From: Sinonovacula constricta
Taxonomy: Eukaryota > Mollusca > Bivalvia > Cardiida > Solecurtidae
Direction of reading: 5' to 3'
NCBI GenBank assembly: GCA_007844125.1
Contig: CM017563.1
Location: forward strand, 15,607,663 to 15,671,662
Length of the DNA: 64,000 nucleotides
The position numbers and the translations under genes were made by a program. Below the pieces are notes generated by a model. It was not told the origin of the DNA and did not search any database. It worked only from the letters and a program-made list of their open reading frames with translations. Below, one piece after another: positions 50,230-63,264 of this stretch; within the stretch, counting starts at the first letter, position 1, and each line of letters opens with the position of its first letter.

Positions 50230-51110
50230 TTTTTTATAAATTAAAGCTCAATTTAAATCTATATTATCTCTGAAAATACTTGTTAAACTTTTATTGACCT
50301 TCGTCCCAGCTCCAATATAAATCAAGAAGTAATTGACACAGAAAAGTGGTAAATCAGTAGCGACAGAGCACCTATTTTGTTCGACCTGAATAAAAAACTG
50401 GATAAGCGCATGTTGAACTCCTTTTAAATCATTACAAACGTTAAGTTGAAATTCTGATGTTATGATAGATCCTGTAGAGATATATGATGGATCAACCAGT
50501 ACAGCAAGGGAATGTCATCCAAAAGGCTATTATTTGGCCTGAAAAAAAGAAATAAACAACACAAAATTCAACAAATCAAAAGCAAACGGATTTTGTCATC
50601 ATAAGAAGAATGTTATTTGTGCAAAACATAATATACTTTAGTCATTTATTGTTATGTGTCCGATGAAAATGAAAGTAACGTTCATACTCACCTAATTTAT
50701 CTCTGTATGTAAAACCTACCTACATAAATGTGTTTTATAATGTCATATATTAAACCACAGTAAATATTCTAGAAAACAATGAAACCACATAATACAGATA
50801 ATCATTTGCTGAATGATGCATATTTTTCACTGACCTAATTATTTAAAATAAATTCTGTGAATAGAGAGTCCCTTTTGCCCTTTTTGATATAAACTGTTTT
50901 TCGTTGCAGAAACAGCACACTATAATGGATGGCGCTAAATTTATTAAAGAAATGTTATTGAATTATAGAAAAATATACTTCAAGGATAACCATAAGTCAC
51001 AATTATTCATACTGTTATCAATTAAGATTCTTATTACCGAGCTTACCATCACCTTTGTCATAAAAGGTTCTCCAGCTGACTTTTAACGTGCTTCTTGTTC
51101 TACCCTCATA
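50230..51110. repeat. Internal direct repeat of unit 3, left copy
   Basis: Second-unit copy of 33950-34830; its partner is 54734-55644. Confidence 0.65.
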
Positions 51111-51163
51111 TTTATGTTGTATCTTTTTCTAAATATAGAAACATAGACAACATAACAACGATA

Positions 51164-51238
<75 letters not shown>

Positions 51239-51241
51239 ATA

Positions 51242-51272
<31 letters not shown>

Positions 51273-51274
51273 AA
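51164..51274. repeat. (TAAA)n microsatellite, unit 3
   Basis: One tetranucleotide longer than at 34884-34990. Confidence 0.98.
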
Positions 51275-51277
51275 TGG

Positions 51278-51809
51278 ATTGTTACTTTTGATGGTCATTG
51301 GACTTTGCTTCCTCATTTCCTTCTTCACATGAACAGGATGCTACAACCATTTACTCTTCTCTGGTCATTTTTTCTTGATTCAAAAGCTCATTTCATTTAC
51401 AATCGACAATTTTTGTGCAGTTCATCTAATCGAAACAATACTTCTCTCTTCTAAACACCCTGCGGACATTATTTTTCAATGATGTCACAAATTTCGTCAT
51501 AACTTATCAAAGAATATGTCAGCGCTTGGACATTTTTTTATTCAAATAAATCAGTTTTCTTTTCATTGCATGCATTTGAGAAACCCATCAGGAAGTGCGA
51601 GGTTAGAGCTCATTAAAAACGATTTCAGCACCCCAGGCCGACTGACTGTTCCAAGGCAACTGTCAGGTTTACTCTGTTTGTTAAATGACTCATCACACAT
51701 TTGTTCTTGTACATTTGGCTTGCATGTGGATACCTTTGTCCTGTGCCTTTTCAAATTTCGGTATGTGTTGCAATGCTCATAGAACTTTGTCAGATATTTT
51801 TTATTCAAT
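51278..51809. repeat. Dispersed repeat, inverted copy in unit 3
   Basis: Copy of 34998-35525; inverted relative to about 60430-60945 in the same unit. Confidence 0.8.
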
Positions 51810-53571
51810 CTTCACAAACCTTGACCAACATGTTTGTATGCATAAATTTCCGTTCTCTTTTGGAGCTAAAATATAATTGTAATTCTGACTCTAACCTTAC
51901 TTCAAAAATAATATTTTGCCCTGTCGACATATTTTAGTTTCCAAAATAATGCTTGAAAAATGAAAACAATGAGTTGTCATACAATCTTATTATGATTGTT
52001 CAATGGTCTGAGGAATGGCGTATAGCTGTATTTTCATCCGTCTGTCGTTATTTCCGTCATTGATGTTTTCGTGTCTTAGTCAACAGCCTCTTTCAGTTAC
52101 ATTTCTATGTTAGTCATTCCTTTTTTATAGGATTGTGCAATAAATGTACGAAAAGTTTCCTGAAAATTGAGTAACAGAGTCATCAAGTTGTAAAACTTAA
52201 AAGGCTTTTAAAGAAACCTATGTAGAAAGGTAAGTAAACTAAATCGGTACTTGTGTCAAAGCTATAATTGGGTTATTCTTTCTTTGAGCAAATGTCCGCA
52301 TTGGGTGACTTACACTTTTTGAGGTTGTATCTATCGCATGTTAACAGTTGAGATATAATGTCTAACTTTTGTGTTACATATTGTATATTGCTAGACATTT
52401 TATGTCCACCTAAATATATTTCGACTGTTCATCTCTGAATTTGGACAGTTTTTAATGGTAAAGTACCTTAGTGTTTGCAGTTGGTTTTTTATATTGTTGT
52501 GTTTTTTTTTCTTCAAAAAAGCGAAGGCTTATGTGTGAATACATCACAAACTTGTCTTGTATTTGCAGTCAAGTTGAGATTATATTCATTTAAGAGAGAT
52601 AATCTGTTTGTCTTAAATTGTACTACTTTTTTGAAGTTATCTCCATTCCATTACCATGTAATTATTCATGCGTTTAGTTTCCCTCCAAATTTAGGGTCAG
52701 CTAAGGTCAATTACTGTCAGACACGTTTTGGTCAGCCATGACACAACATTGTGTAATTTTTGCACCTTCATTTCAGTAATAAATTAGAAATTAGGTTAAC
52801 TGGATTGTTTATGGTTAGTTGCTTTTTATTGTTTTAAAGATGCAATTGCCAACATTATTTGTAGTTGTTTTAGAAAGTACAGTTTTATCTGTTTATCTGA
52901 AGTTTACTTCTTGAGTGATAGAATTCAAGATATATAAAATTTTCTATATTGTAGTTATTCTTAACAATCAATGTTTCCTTCAATTATGCACTGGTTTTTG
53001 TAATTTGCAGTAACAGGCTAACAGTCACGTAGATAAGAGATGAGCATTTGGTTGAGTGAGAGAGTCAAATCCACAATTGGTATGTAACTTAGTATATTGT
53101 AATCTGTACTTTGTCATATGTTATTGTTTCCATTGTTTTATCTGGTATTATTTTAATGGCCACTAGAGACGGTTAAGAAGGCATATAGATATTTTAGGAA
53201 GAAAATGACACTAGAGAAACAATATGCCCACTACATATTAAATGATTATGAACCTTACCCTTGTACTTGTTCGTTTGTTATAATAATCGTATAGTGCCCT
53301 GGTAATATATTTACGTTCCCAGCGTATGTATCGTTAGTACTATATATAGCCTTCGTATTATAGTGCTTAATGTCTTTCCACATCATTATGTTTTGTTAAA
53401 AGTATTCATACACTTTCTTTTATACAAAGCCCCTTTTCTGAGCTCTTATCCATAAGTATTAAAGGTTCGTTTACATAGTTCAGTTGTTATTCTTACACTA
53501 ATGCTTAATTCTCAAATTGTAATACAACTTAATATGTTTTATTATAGAACCTTGTTGTTATATTTTCGTAG
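51810..53571. other. Unit 3 middle part, no gene recognised
   Basis: Copy of 35526-37287, with a C-to-T change at 52219. Confidence 0.4.
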
Positions 53572-53724
53572 CATTGTCCCGCTTTTGCACTTGGAGAAAG
53601 ATTCATGCAGATGGCAATTGCAGACGGAGCCGCTATTGACCAGCCGGGACTGGTGAGTCTAGCGATTGCCATGTCGAGAAATGTAGCTGGACCTTTAATG
53701 GACATAATGATGAGAATGATGTAA
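53572..53724 (+). CDS. Exon-like coding island (unit 3), product unknown
   Basis: Copy of 37288-37440 with the acceptor, open frame, internal GTGAGT donor and stop all unchanged. Because the units are so alike, this conservation carries no information about selection. Confidence 0.35.
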   Translation, partial: HCPAFALGERFMQMAIADGAAIDQPGLVSLAIAMSRNVAGPLMDIMMRMM

Positions 53725-54733
53725 TGAAAACTGACCATCATAATCATATAAAGATACTTAAAATGTTCAAGAACTGTTATTAGGCGGAGACAACCATGTA
53801 AGACGTACTTAAAGAACTTAAAGAACAGTCGTAATAGTATATTAAAGAGATTTTGAATATTAAAAATAGGAGTTGCATGTTGTAGGGTTAAAGATAAAAC
53901 CTGTAGAAAAAAGCTTTCAAGAAATCACTACTACATGAATATGAGAATAGTTTTAATTAATAATTAAAAGCGGTTAAGGGATCAAGTGTGAAGATCTTTA
54001 AAAGCGGTAATCAGAAAACTTAAATATTGTGTTACAAAGATGATTAAAAAATAAACTTATTGACATAGCTGTTATGCTTTTAAAATAATATGATCGAATT
54101 ATTATTTGGTAAATCAGAATTTCTGCAAGAAATACTGCCATTGACGTTAAAAATATTTTCTTGCACATAATACATATTAGTTACTTTGTGTTAGTTTTGA
54201 GGCGAAACAAGGACAAAAATTTATCTCAAGTAATTTTGTTTGCTTGTATTGTATAATTGAGAGGCCTTTGAAATAGCTGAAAAGATAAAGTGTAGAATAC
54301 AACTATTCTTTTAGTTTTGTCTTTAAGATGACAGTCTTGTCAGGAAAACCTTTAATTGTTAATAGACGCATACAAAGTGTGAGAGCTATCTATGAAATTA
54401 GAAGGATGTCGGTGAAATGGTATGACGTTTAAATGCTCATGACTAATACATGGAGTTTAAATTAAAGATAAGCACCTCTAGTCACTAATCTGTATAACTT
54501 TAATGGAATTGTTCATAGAATGCATCCTCATTTGTTATGTAAATTTATTTATAACACTACCAACAAACTACATGTTTAAACTTTGTTATTTATAAGCTGT
54601 TTTAGTCCGTATTGTTTTGCTGTTAATGTATTTTATTCAGAAATAATTCATTGAACTTGTAGTGTATTTTGTTTTAAACTCATAATATAACCGATGTATG
54701 CAATAAGTAAGTATTCTTTTACGGGAAACACTC
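53725..54733. other. Unit 3 spacer
   Basis: Copy of 37441-38449. Nothing further recognised. Confidence 0.35.
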
Positions 54734-55644
54734 AATTTCAAATAGTATCATATCTCTGTAAATACATGTTAAACATTTTATTGAAGAAAATCCTAGGAGA
54801 GTAGCGCACATAAGAATGGCCACATCAAAGCGACTGAGACCTCATTTTGTCTAATTTGAATCCCAACAAATTGATAAGCGCAAATTGAAACCATTTAATT
54901 CATTACAAAGGTTTATGTTGACATTGGAAAGTTTTCATAGAGATGTATGATGACGCAGTTGAGCACTGGATTAATATCCAAGAAGCCTCGGTTTTGACTC
55001 ATATAAAATCAATCCTTTCTTATCGGTTTTGTTAGAAAAACTTTCTTTAACATATTTACAGCTCCTAAACTTTATTAACTTAATAGTTTAATATAAAGCT
55101 TTAACGAAATACTATTTAAAACTGTTTCCGATAAAGTATAACAACAGACCTGTAATCAGTACTATTTCATCATCATAAGAAGAATTTGATGTGGAAAACA
55201 TATTATCCCTATCATTTATTGTAAGATATCCAGTACAATTGAAATTTTCGTTTATACTCACCTAATTTTCTGTGTTCTTATATCAATTAGCCATATAGTC
55301 ACAGTAAATAGTTTAGAAACCAATTAACATTTATCATAGTTTAGTTTTATGCAAATCTTTAAAAAATGAATAAAGACTCCATTTATTCTGTCTATTTAAC
55401 TGTTGTTGTTTTTTTCGTTTCATAATACAGAAAAGTGAAACAGTTGACGCTAAAATTATCAATGCAAGTTATTAAATAATAAAAACATAATTAATTATTT
55501 AATATTGATAAGTATCAGACATTATTCATACAGTCGTTAAATACGTTTCTTAATAGTTTAATATTCATCTTATCACGTCTTTTGTCAGAGGAGGGTCTCC
55601 AGCTTACTGTTGAGGTGTATGTGTATCTACCCTCATGTTCAAGC
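54734..55644. repeat. Internal direct repeat of unit 3, right copy
   Basis: Copy of 38450-39360. Confidence 0.65.
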
Positions 55645-55756
55645 ATATAATTTAGAGTCACTATAATGACTGTGTGTTGCTGTATATGTTGAAATTACAT
55701 TTATAAACAAACTTCAAACGTGAAAAAGAGGGGATAACATATATAAACATTGACAG

Positions 55757-55888
55757 GTTCCTGAACGGTTATCTTGGATACCAGATGGAGAAGACCTCAA
55801 CCAATGTCAGTAAACTGCCGCTACAAGGGTGTTACAATGGCCATAAAGGTGTCTGCTGGATTTACATCTCTTTTAACTTAATAATGGG
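55757..55888 (+). other. Exon-like island of 132 nt (unit 3)
   Basis: Copy of 39473-39604, splice borders and open frame unchanged. Confidence 0.25.
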
Positions 55889-57052
55889 GTGAGAATATAT
55901 AATCATTGGCCTGACTCGCAATTAGCTGCCTCATAAACACATCGACTTTTGTCTTTTGGTCAATTATCAATTATCAATGGAAATATAACATTTACATTAT
56001 TTAATATAATTCATTTACTTCGAGCAATAGAGAATGAACAAAACAGACCTTATGAACAAAAGGAAATATTTAAAGTTTAGGTTTTACGAATATTGATTTT
56101 ATTATATTTAACATTTTTGTAACATACTTAACATTGATTTTTAAAGATATTTGTTTCTTTCTTTTTTCTACATTTACTTAACATTGTGTTATAAACATTT
56201 TTAACGTTCAGTAGCTTATAATACGTTATAATACCAACTAAAATGTCCAGTACAGTTAATCATTTGTCATGAGAAACTAATAATCTGTCGGTCGCTATGG
56301 GAAAGTTCACTTATGTTGACTATGGACTGTTGACGCTGGAAACACGTTTAACCATCGATGGAAAAACATACTGAAATGCCATAGACATTTCTGTATGTTA
56401 CTTATACGCTATTTCAACACAACATTCGTTATGTGTGTCCTATATACCCGTGCAACATAAAGCAAATAATTTTACTTAAGCGAATAAAAGATCGTTTAAC
56501 AGAAGCTGGCCAAATGGTAATTTTTGTTATGTCCTTTTACAGTTAGTTTCAAAATTAGGTTTTAATAAACATCAGAAGTATAAATAAAAGTAATGAAATT
56601 GGTAATAAGTATTTATTGTACTACAACATACATAGAATAGTGACTTCAATACGTAGGTAACCATTGTTTATACATTCATCTACTAAAATTTTATTATATT
56701 TATTATTAAGTTGTTCTATTGTGGGACTGAAGCTCTCAAACGCCCTATTCAACCGGCAAGTTTCAACCGGTACATTATGCATTTTATGTTCAATGTAGCC
56801 AACATAGACATTTAATTTTCTTCTAAAGTAAAAAAACATTAGGATAGATTATTTAGCTTATAAAAAGAGTAGAGTAAGTAGGATCCCAACACTGATATCT
56901 GCGTTAAAAATAATGCATTGATGTAACATATCATAATCATTACCTTCATCAGTTAACATTGTAATAATCTATAAAAACGCATGCAAATATAGAAAATCAG
57001 CAACAACAATATGTGGAACTAACAATAATATTCAGCCATTCCTTAATTATAT

Positions 57053-57058
57053 TTTATT
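57053..57058 (-). terminator. Candidate polyadenylation signal, C1q pseudogene 3
   Basis: AATAAA on the minus strand, copy of 40769-40774. Confidence 0.4.
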
Positions 57059-58078
57059 ATTTTGAACATTTCTGACACTGATCATCGTGTATTTTGTACC
57101 ATATTCAATATTACATGCATACATGTTTGTTCATTCATTCATTTAAGGCTGATATTTTAAAATATTCAATTTTACATACATAGATCAACTCATCAACACA
57201 TATTGCATAAATCATTACTCATATCAAGGCCCTGACCTTTTAATATTGTAAATATAGTTAGCCTTTGGTTATCAAAGCTCCAGAAAATGAATTGAGTCTA
57301 TGGCTATCTTGAAGCAATGAAGGACCAGACAATTTGTTAAGTCTGGTGTAGGCTTTTTGTCCAGCCTGCATGTATCCGAAGGCGTCTGCCGTGTTACATA
57401 TGTTGTCACTCTTGTCCCAGGTTTGTACTTGTCCTTGTTGCTTCCCGTTGACTGTGATGTCCACAACGACATTGGTACTAGAGTACGCACAAATCTGTGT
57501 TGTGAACAGATAGAGACCGCTGACAGGAGCCGTGAAGACCCCAGTAGAGGCATCATAACCGTCTTGATTGTTAAACAGAACCGTAGGAAAGACCAAGGCC
57601 TCTTCTTAGTCGGATTATGGTTCTTTAAACCTGTGGCCTTGAAATCCACTATAGGTGTCTCGACCGACTCTGTTGGATCACAATTAATAATAGTTTAAAC
57701 AATGTATAAATATATCATTTATTCTTTGCAAACTGCGCCTGAATAATAAATATACAGTGTACAGGTACTTTATCTCTGTCAACATATCACCTCGTGTTTG
57801 GTTTAAAATAAGTACCAAAATTGTTTCGCCACACACAAACTACTGTATGCAGTAATTACATACAAATACATAATGAATTTAATATATGTTCAATAGTACA
57901 TATTGTTTTCTGCGTCGATATTTGTCTAGATAAAGTTGTGAAATTATCATTAAGATTTTTTGTTACATTGCACCGAAACAATTATGGTCATAGTGACGAC
58001 GTCATATTTCTGAAGGAAGTGCCCAGACTTATGTCTGGGTAGAACCACTGGAGCAATTCAGGTTAGATTAAAGTTCTC

Positions 58079-58134
58079 GCCCCGACCCGGACTCGAACCT
58101 AAGAGGGGCGACTCTAAACTCTCGGCCATGAGCA
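58079..58134 (-). mobile_element. tRNA-derived SINE in the pseudogene intron, unit 3
   Basis: Copy of the element at 41795-41850, with A and B boxes unchanged. Confidence 0.65.
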
Positions 58135-58653
58135 CTCCTATATTTTTGTTGTATTCATGTTTATACAACCAATCAACCAGTCGGGGGAAGACAAGTTACT
58201 ATGTTGACGGAATCAAAACCTTGAAAACAATTAACTGACAACAGACTGCATCATGCATATAAAAATATTCTCTCTTTAGTTCAGAAAGTTATGAGTTAAC
58301 GCGACTGAGCACTTTGAAACATAATACCAAAAATACCAATACAATCAAGAATACTTTTTAGATTAATATAACATCATGCAAAAACCTATTTTACATAAAA
58401 AGTGGAAAAGAACTAGTTTCTTTAAACAATTTCACACTTAATATTTGTATAAAACTTATATTGTAGAATTCAGAGAAGATTTGAACTAATTAGCATCTTG
58501 CATGCCAAACCTGCGTCGCCAAAATATAATCATCAGTCCATAGGCACGTGCATTTGAGTCATATAGCCAAAAGTCGAGTCAAAATACTTTCAGCTACTTT
58601 CAGACATTCTGGTCGACATTCGCCGCGTCAGGCGCAACTGGTCAACAGATAGC

Positions 58654-58884
58654 CGCCCTAACTTCAGCGGCATGAAGTATATAAACGGACAAATGATAAA
58701 TGGCTTCTACACACTTTACTATCCAGCAAATCAGTGTAGTCTCCTATTATAAGCACATACATTTAAAGTATACTTAAGCGGCGCAAAGAAAATGAAGTGG
58801 CAAATGTTAAATGTCTTTATACACACATTACATTCTTACCAATCATAGTTATCTTGTTATGATCTCATACATTTTGGTCCTCTC
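58654..58884. repeat. About 110-bp tandem duplication in the intron, unit 3
   Basis: Copy of 42370-42600. Confidence 0.6.
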
Positions 58885-59161
58885 CTGTTCAGCTCAAATT
58901 TGTACTTTATAGAATTTATTTACAGCTAAAAAAGAGTCAAGAAAACTCATGATTAGCACATTTGCAAAAACAGATTTAGAATTAGAACGAATCTATCACT
59001 CTTTTTCGATAGCAAACTTTCGCAAAGTCTCAGTAATCATTTTATGCAAACTTGATTGATTGGCCTTTGAAAAAAAAAACACTAAAGAAAGAATTTAAAA
59101 CTATCAAACTAAAAATATACAGTGCCCACTTGTACATAAAATAGTAATATTTAAGGTTTAC

Positions 59162-59246
59162 CTGTTTTGTTCCTTTGCAATTACACAACGTTATCGTCGT
59201 ATGAACAATGTCAATAATGACACGGAATACGTATATGTAATTCTCG
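59162..59246 (-). other. Cryptic 85-nt exon, unit 3 copy
   Basis: Copy of 42878-42962. Confidence 0.35.
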
Positions 59247-59852
59247 CTGTAACAATAGTTCACTGAGTGTGTCATACATTTAAACTCGTTTAAAAATTTA
59301 AGAAACCTTATCGACTGGAATGAAAGCACAATCCAAATGAATTTAAACGTATCAAACTATTCAGTATTCACTCGTATTAAAATATTTTAACTTTACCTGT
59401 TATGTTCTTTTGTAAGTCCCTTAGGTCGTCAGACATTCTTGCAATCTGTCCCTCCTTTTTCCATCATTGCTACGTTGCAGGTGTTCTTCAATCCGAGATA
59501 GAGCAGTAGTATTCAGTTGGAGATAATTCTCATGCAGGGTACGTCGTTCCGTCTTGATTTCCTCCAATATCCCGCTAACAGTTTCCATAGTCGATTTGAC
59601 ATTTGTAGAAATCCTTTTGAATTCTTCTCTGAGTTGTTCAAAGTTTACTTCGACTCTAATCATTTTATCCAATAACTTTTCCTCATAATGGAATTTTGAA
59701 CATTGAGGTTCCATACCCGAACATACGTGTAGGACGACGAGGATAATTAGAAAAACAGACATTCTGAACACTAAAGTGTTTGATATTTAGTCGATGCAGC
59801 TAGTGAGTAGGAAAGCAGAGGCGGCCTTATGACGAACTTCAGCGCTGGGCTG

Positions 59853-59862
59853 CTTTATATAC
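59853..59862 (-). promoter_or_regulatory. TATA box, C1q pseudogene 3
   Basis: gtatataaag on the minus strand, copy of 43569-43578. Confidence 0.65.
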
Positions 59863-59912
59863 GGAAAGGAGGCACAACGTAAGGGTCCTTCAAAAAGCTT
59901 CAGCTTAACGTT

Positions 59913-62900
59913 GTATTTTATGTCCGCAAATTCAGTGTGCACAATGTCTTTATACACTTGCCCAAAACTTGTATGCATTCATAAAAAGTGGATGCAAAAT
60001 TCACTCTGTCGACTTTTCCACCGGATATTGTCGTAAAGTTAACTCGATACAGCGCCAAATTTGATATACATGCATGACATTTATTGTGCCATAATAGTAA
60101 AAATACCCTGATAAAATGATGTCACAAGCAAGATTTAACATAACTATGCAAGAACGATATATAGGAGAATTTTTATGGAAATTTTATCAATGTTGACTTT
60201 AATGGTGCGTTAGAATTCCGAACATATTCTAACTCAGGACATACATATATTAGAATTTAAGTAGTACATTTTAGTACAGTATAAACATGCAAGTATTTTG
60301 CAACGTGGCAAAATACAGACACAAGTCATAACACAAATATAAGAATACTGCCTTGAAACAGCGAATGGACAGAAAGCGGAAATCGATTTGGGTAATTTAT
60401 ATGTTTTACATTTTGTATAAACAAAATATACGAGTCCTATGAGCATTGCAACATATACCGAAATTTGGAAAAGCACAGGACGAATGAATTCAAATGCAAC
60501 CCAAATGTAAAAGTAAGAACAAATCTGTGATAAGTCATTAACAAAAAGAGCAAACCCAACAGTTACCGCCTTGGAACGGTCAGTCGGCAATATAGACCGA
60601 CGGGGTGCTTAAACCGATTTTACAAAGCTCTAACCTCGCCCTTCCTGAGGGGTTTCTCAAATGCTCCTAATGAAAAGCAAAACTGATCTATCTGAGTAAA
60701 AATGTACAAGCACTGAAGTTTTCTTTGATAAGATATGACAAAAGTTGTGACGTCATTGAAAAATAATGTCCACATAGTATTTAGAAGAGACAGAATGATT
60801 AGTTCTACTAACAAAACCACAAAAAATTGTTGATTGTAAATGATAACTTTTTTTGAATCAAGAAAAAATGACCAGAGAAGTGTAAAAGATTTTAGCATCC
60901 TGTTCATGTGAAGATGGAAATGAGGGAACAAAGTCCAATATCCATCAAAGGAAATATACGTAACAATCATAAAAGGATGAATTAAATTATGACATAGACA
61001 AACCAGTCAATATTCATTTAAATGCATGCCACATTTGTACAAAGAATGCTTAAGGAGATACGTATAAGCATGCATCAGACCATCATAAAGTTGATTCTGT
61101 ACATGTTACCGCCTCTCATTGGTTGAAGTATTCACACATATAACAGTTGTATGCAAGCACACTTGTCCTTCAACTTTGTTCACCAGTCAAACTGAAGGTG
61201 ACATTTACATGACTCTGCGAAAGTAAACGTGACTTGTTGCATGCCGATTGTCAAAACATCCGCGATAAAATATTTCCTCATAGTGTTACTGTCTTGTTTC
61301 TGTTTCTGAAATAATACAAATACTTACTGCAGAAGTGTTAAAGGAAGAACGAAAACTGGCAATGTATAGACATTTTAAATTAGAAAGTGTAAAATGTACT
61401 TTTATAATGCCATGAATATTCTTAAGTATAAATAAAATTTCTTTGAATAATTGGTGCCATTTTAAGTTTGAATTTATACTATTGATTTACTTTCTTTAAA
61501 ATATTGAAACTCCGAAGTTCACAATGAAGGACTTTGAAATACGGCATTCTTTCTTAATTAAAGATGATAATCTCTTTTCTGTTATTAATAATATGTCGTA
61601 TGTGCCATTATTGTATTTCAAGTTAATACTTCTATATCGAAAATATAATTTGCAAGTTGTTTATTATTGTTAGGGTATCATTCGAATAAAATGTTTCGAC
61701 TTAATAACAGTTTGATTACAGCAGTATAAAAATACAACCGTGTTTTATTACGAAGTAGAGATATCACAAATCAAACCAAGAGAACGATAGCTATTAACTA
61801 GTATTTAGACACACTGTTTAAGAAAAATGTATCGTTCAAACACAGTTTTCAATGCCCCTCTTTGGTTCACCCTGCACTTTGCAGTTTGACGCGACATACA
61901 GTAGATTGTAAACACCCGTCTTTACGTGATGACTCGTAGTCAAGCTGTAATTCTCATGAAAGTCAATGGTGATAATTTACCTTACTATTCATTTTGTGTT
62001 ATAAGGTAACTTTTAATTAAACATAAGTCTATTGAACGATACAAATAGTTTGAGAAATGAACGACTACAAGTACTTTGTAGATTGAAATTCAGCTGATAT
62101 CATTCTTTTTCCGTAGCTGATTTTAACGCTATGTTTAATCCCTAAAACAGTGATTACATTTTCGTAAAGTTTAGAATATTACTCCAAGAACATGATGTGT
62201 TTAATGCTTCAAGAAATTCTAGCTTTTAGAAAAGAGTAAAAACTGTAATTTGCAAGTGTTTATAAGAATCACTGCCAACGCTAGAACATATATCCCCATA
62301 TACGTCCAGCTTTGCTTCCGATCGACTATCTGTGTACCAATGTATTTCCTTTTTCTTAAAGCATATTTGTTTATATGATAAAATTACTATCATTTGCAGT
62401 GCATAGTTAATTTCATACACACTTTTAATTGGTACCGTTTTTCACAGATATATACAGTTGTCCCTACAAATACCCCTTTGTTTAAATATTCCAATAAACG
62501 AATGTAATAACTGTCTGACAACGGGCTTTATGTATGAAAGTGTATGGATACTTCGCATTATAAAAACATACGGTTCCTCACCCCTTCCGTTTTATGAATC
62601 ATTATGTATTTGCAAGCATCAGTATTTTTAAGCTAGCAAAATTTTATATGCTTCTAATATAACTTGAGCGTAAGAAAATTAACGTATTGGTATTGGAAAT
62701 GCAATGGGAATACGCCACAAGAACTACGATTAACTATTGCAAGATGAAATACAGCAAACACCGCAGACTAAATAGGAGGATTATTCTTACACTGACATGT
62801 ATGTAAGGAATTGACAGTCACGGGAGTACGAGATTCTAAATGTCTAAATGTGGTTCAAAAAATGGTTTAAAATTACGAATCTTTACAAACGCTGTGTTTC

Positions 62901-62950
62901 GTATCTATACTTTTTCTTTTATTAGCCTAACATCTTCTACTTCTATAATT
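59913..62950. repeat. C1q upstream block, copy D
   Basis: Matches copy C to 62805. From 62806 it follows block A instead (aaggaattgacagtcacggg, and tctaaatgt in place of tcgaaatgt), marking the right end of the tandem unit. Confidence 0.85.
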
Positions 62951-62954
62951 CTCT

Positions 62955-63264
62955 CGTGCGTGTGTGTGTGTGTGTGTTCGGTTGTGTGTGTGTGCGTGTG
63001 TGTGTGCTTGTGTGTGTGAGTGTGTGCGTTTGTGTGTGTGTGAGTGTGCGTTTGTGTGAGTGTGCGTGTGTGTGCGTGTGTGTGTGTGAGCATGTGTGTG
63101 TGGATGTGTGTGTGAGTGTGAGTGTGTGTGCGTGCGTGTGTGCGTGTGTGGGTGTGAGTGTGTGTGTGAGTGTGTGTGTTTGTGTGTGTGAGTGTGTGTT
63201 TGTGTGCAAGTATGTGCGTGTGTGTATGTGCGTGTGTGTGAATGTGTGTGTGAGTGTGCATGTA
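62955..63264. repeat. (TG)n-rich microsatellite, block D
   Basis: About 310 bp of TG repeats with cg, ag and tt interruptions. The right half shares its interruption pattern with the block-A tract at 17840-18020, but the TA part is absent. Confidence 0.97.

Larger units (their letters stand above)
57258..59762 (-). pseudogene. C1q-domain pseudogene, unit 3
   Basis: Exons 59397-59762 and 57258-57669. It carries exactly the same 7-bp (exon 1) and 1-bp (exon 2) deletions as the unit-2 copy, so both lesions predate the 16-kb duplication. One coding difference from unit 2 was seen at 59506 (Thr codon here, as in the intact gene; Asn in unit 2). TATA box, start codon, signal peptide and splice sites are retained. 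The predicted product is the same truncated 113-aa secreted coiled coil without a C1q head. Confidence 0.85.
46522..62805. repeat. 16.3-kb tandem unit 3
   Basis: Second copy of 30244-46521. It begins with B-type sequence right after the shared word acatgtatgta and ends where the D block begins to follow the block-A type (gtaaggaattgacag). Differences from unit 2 noticed at 48213, 52219 and 59506 and in two microsatellites. Confidence 0.95.
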
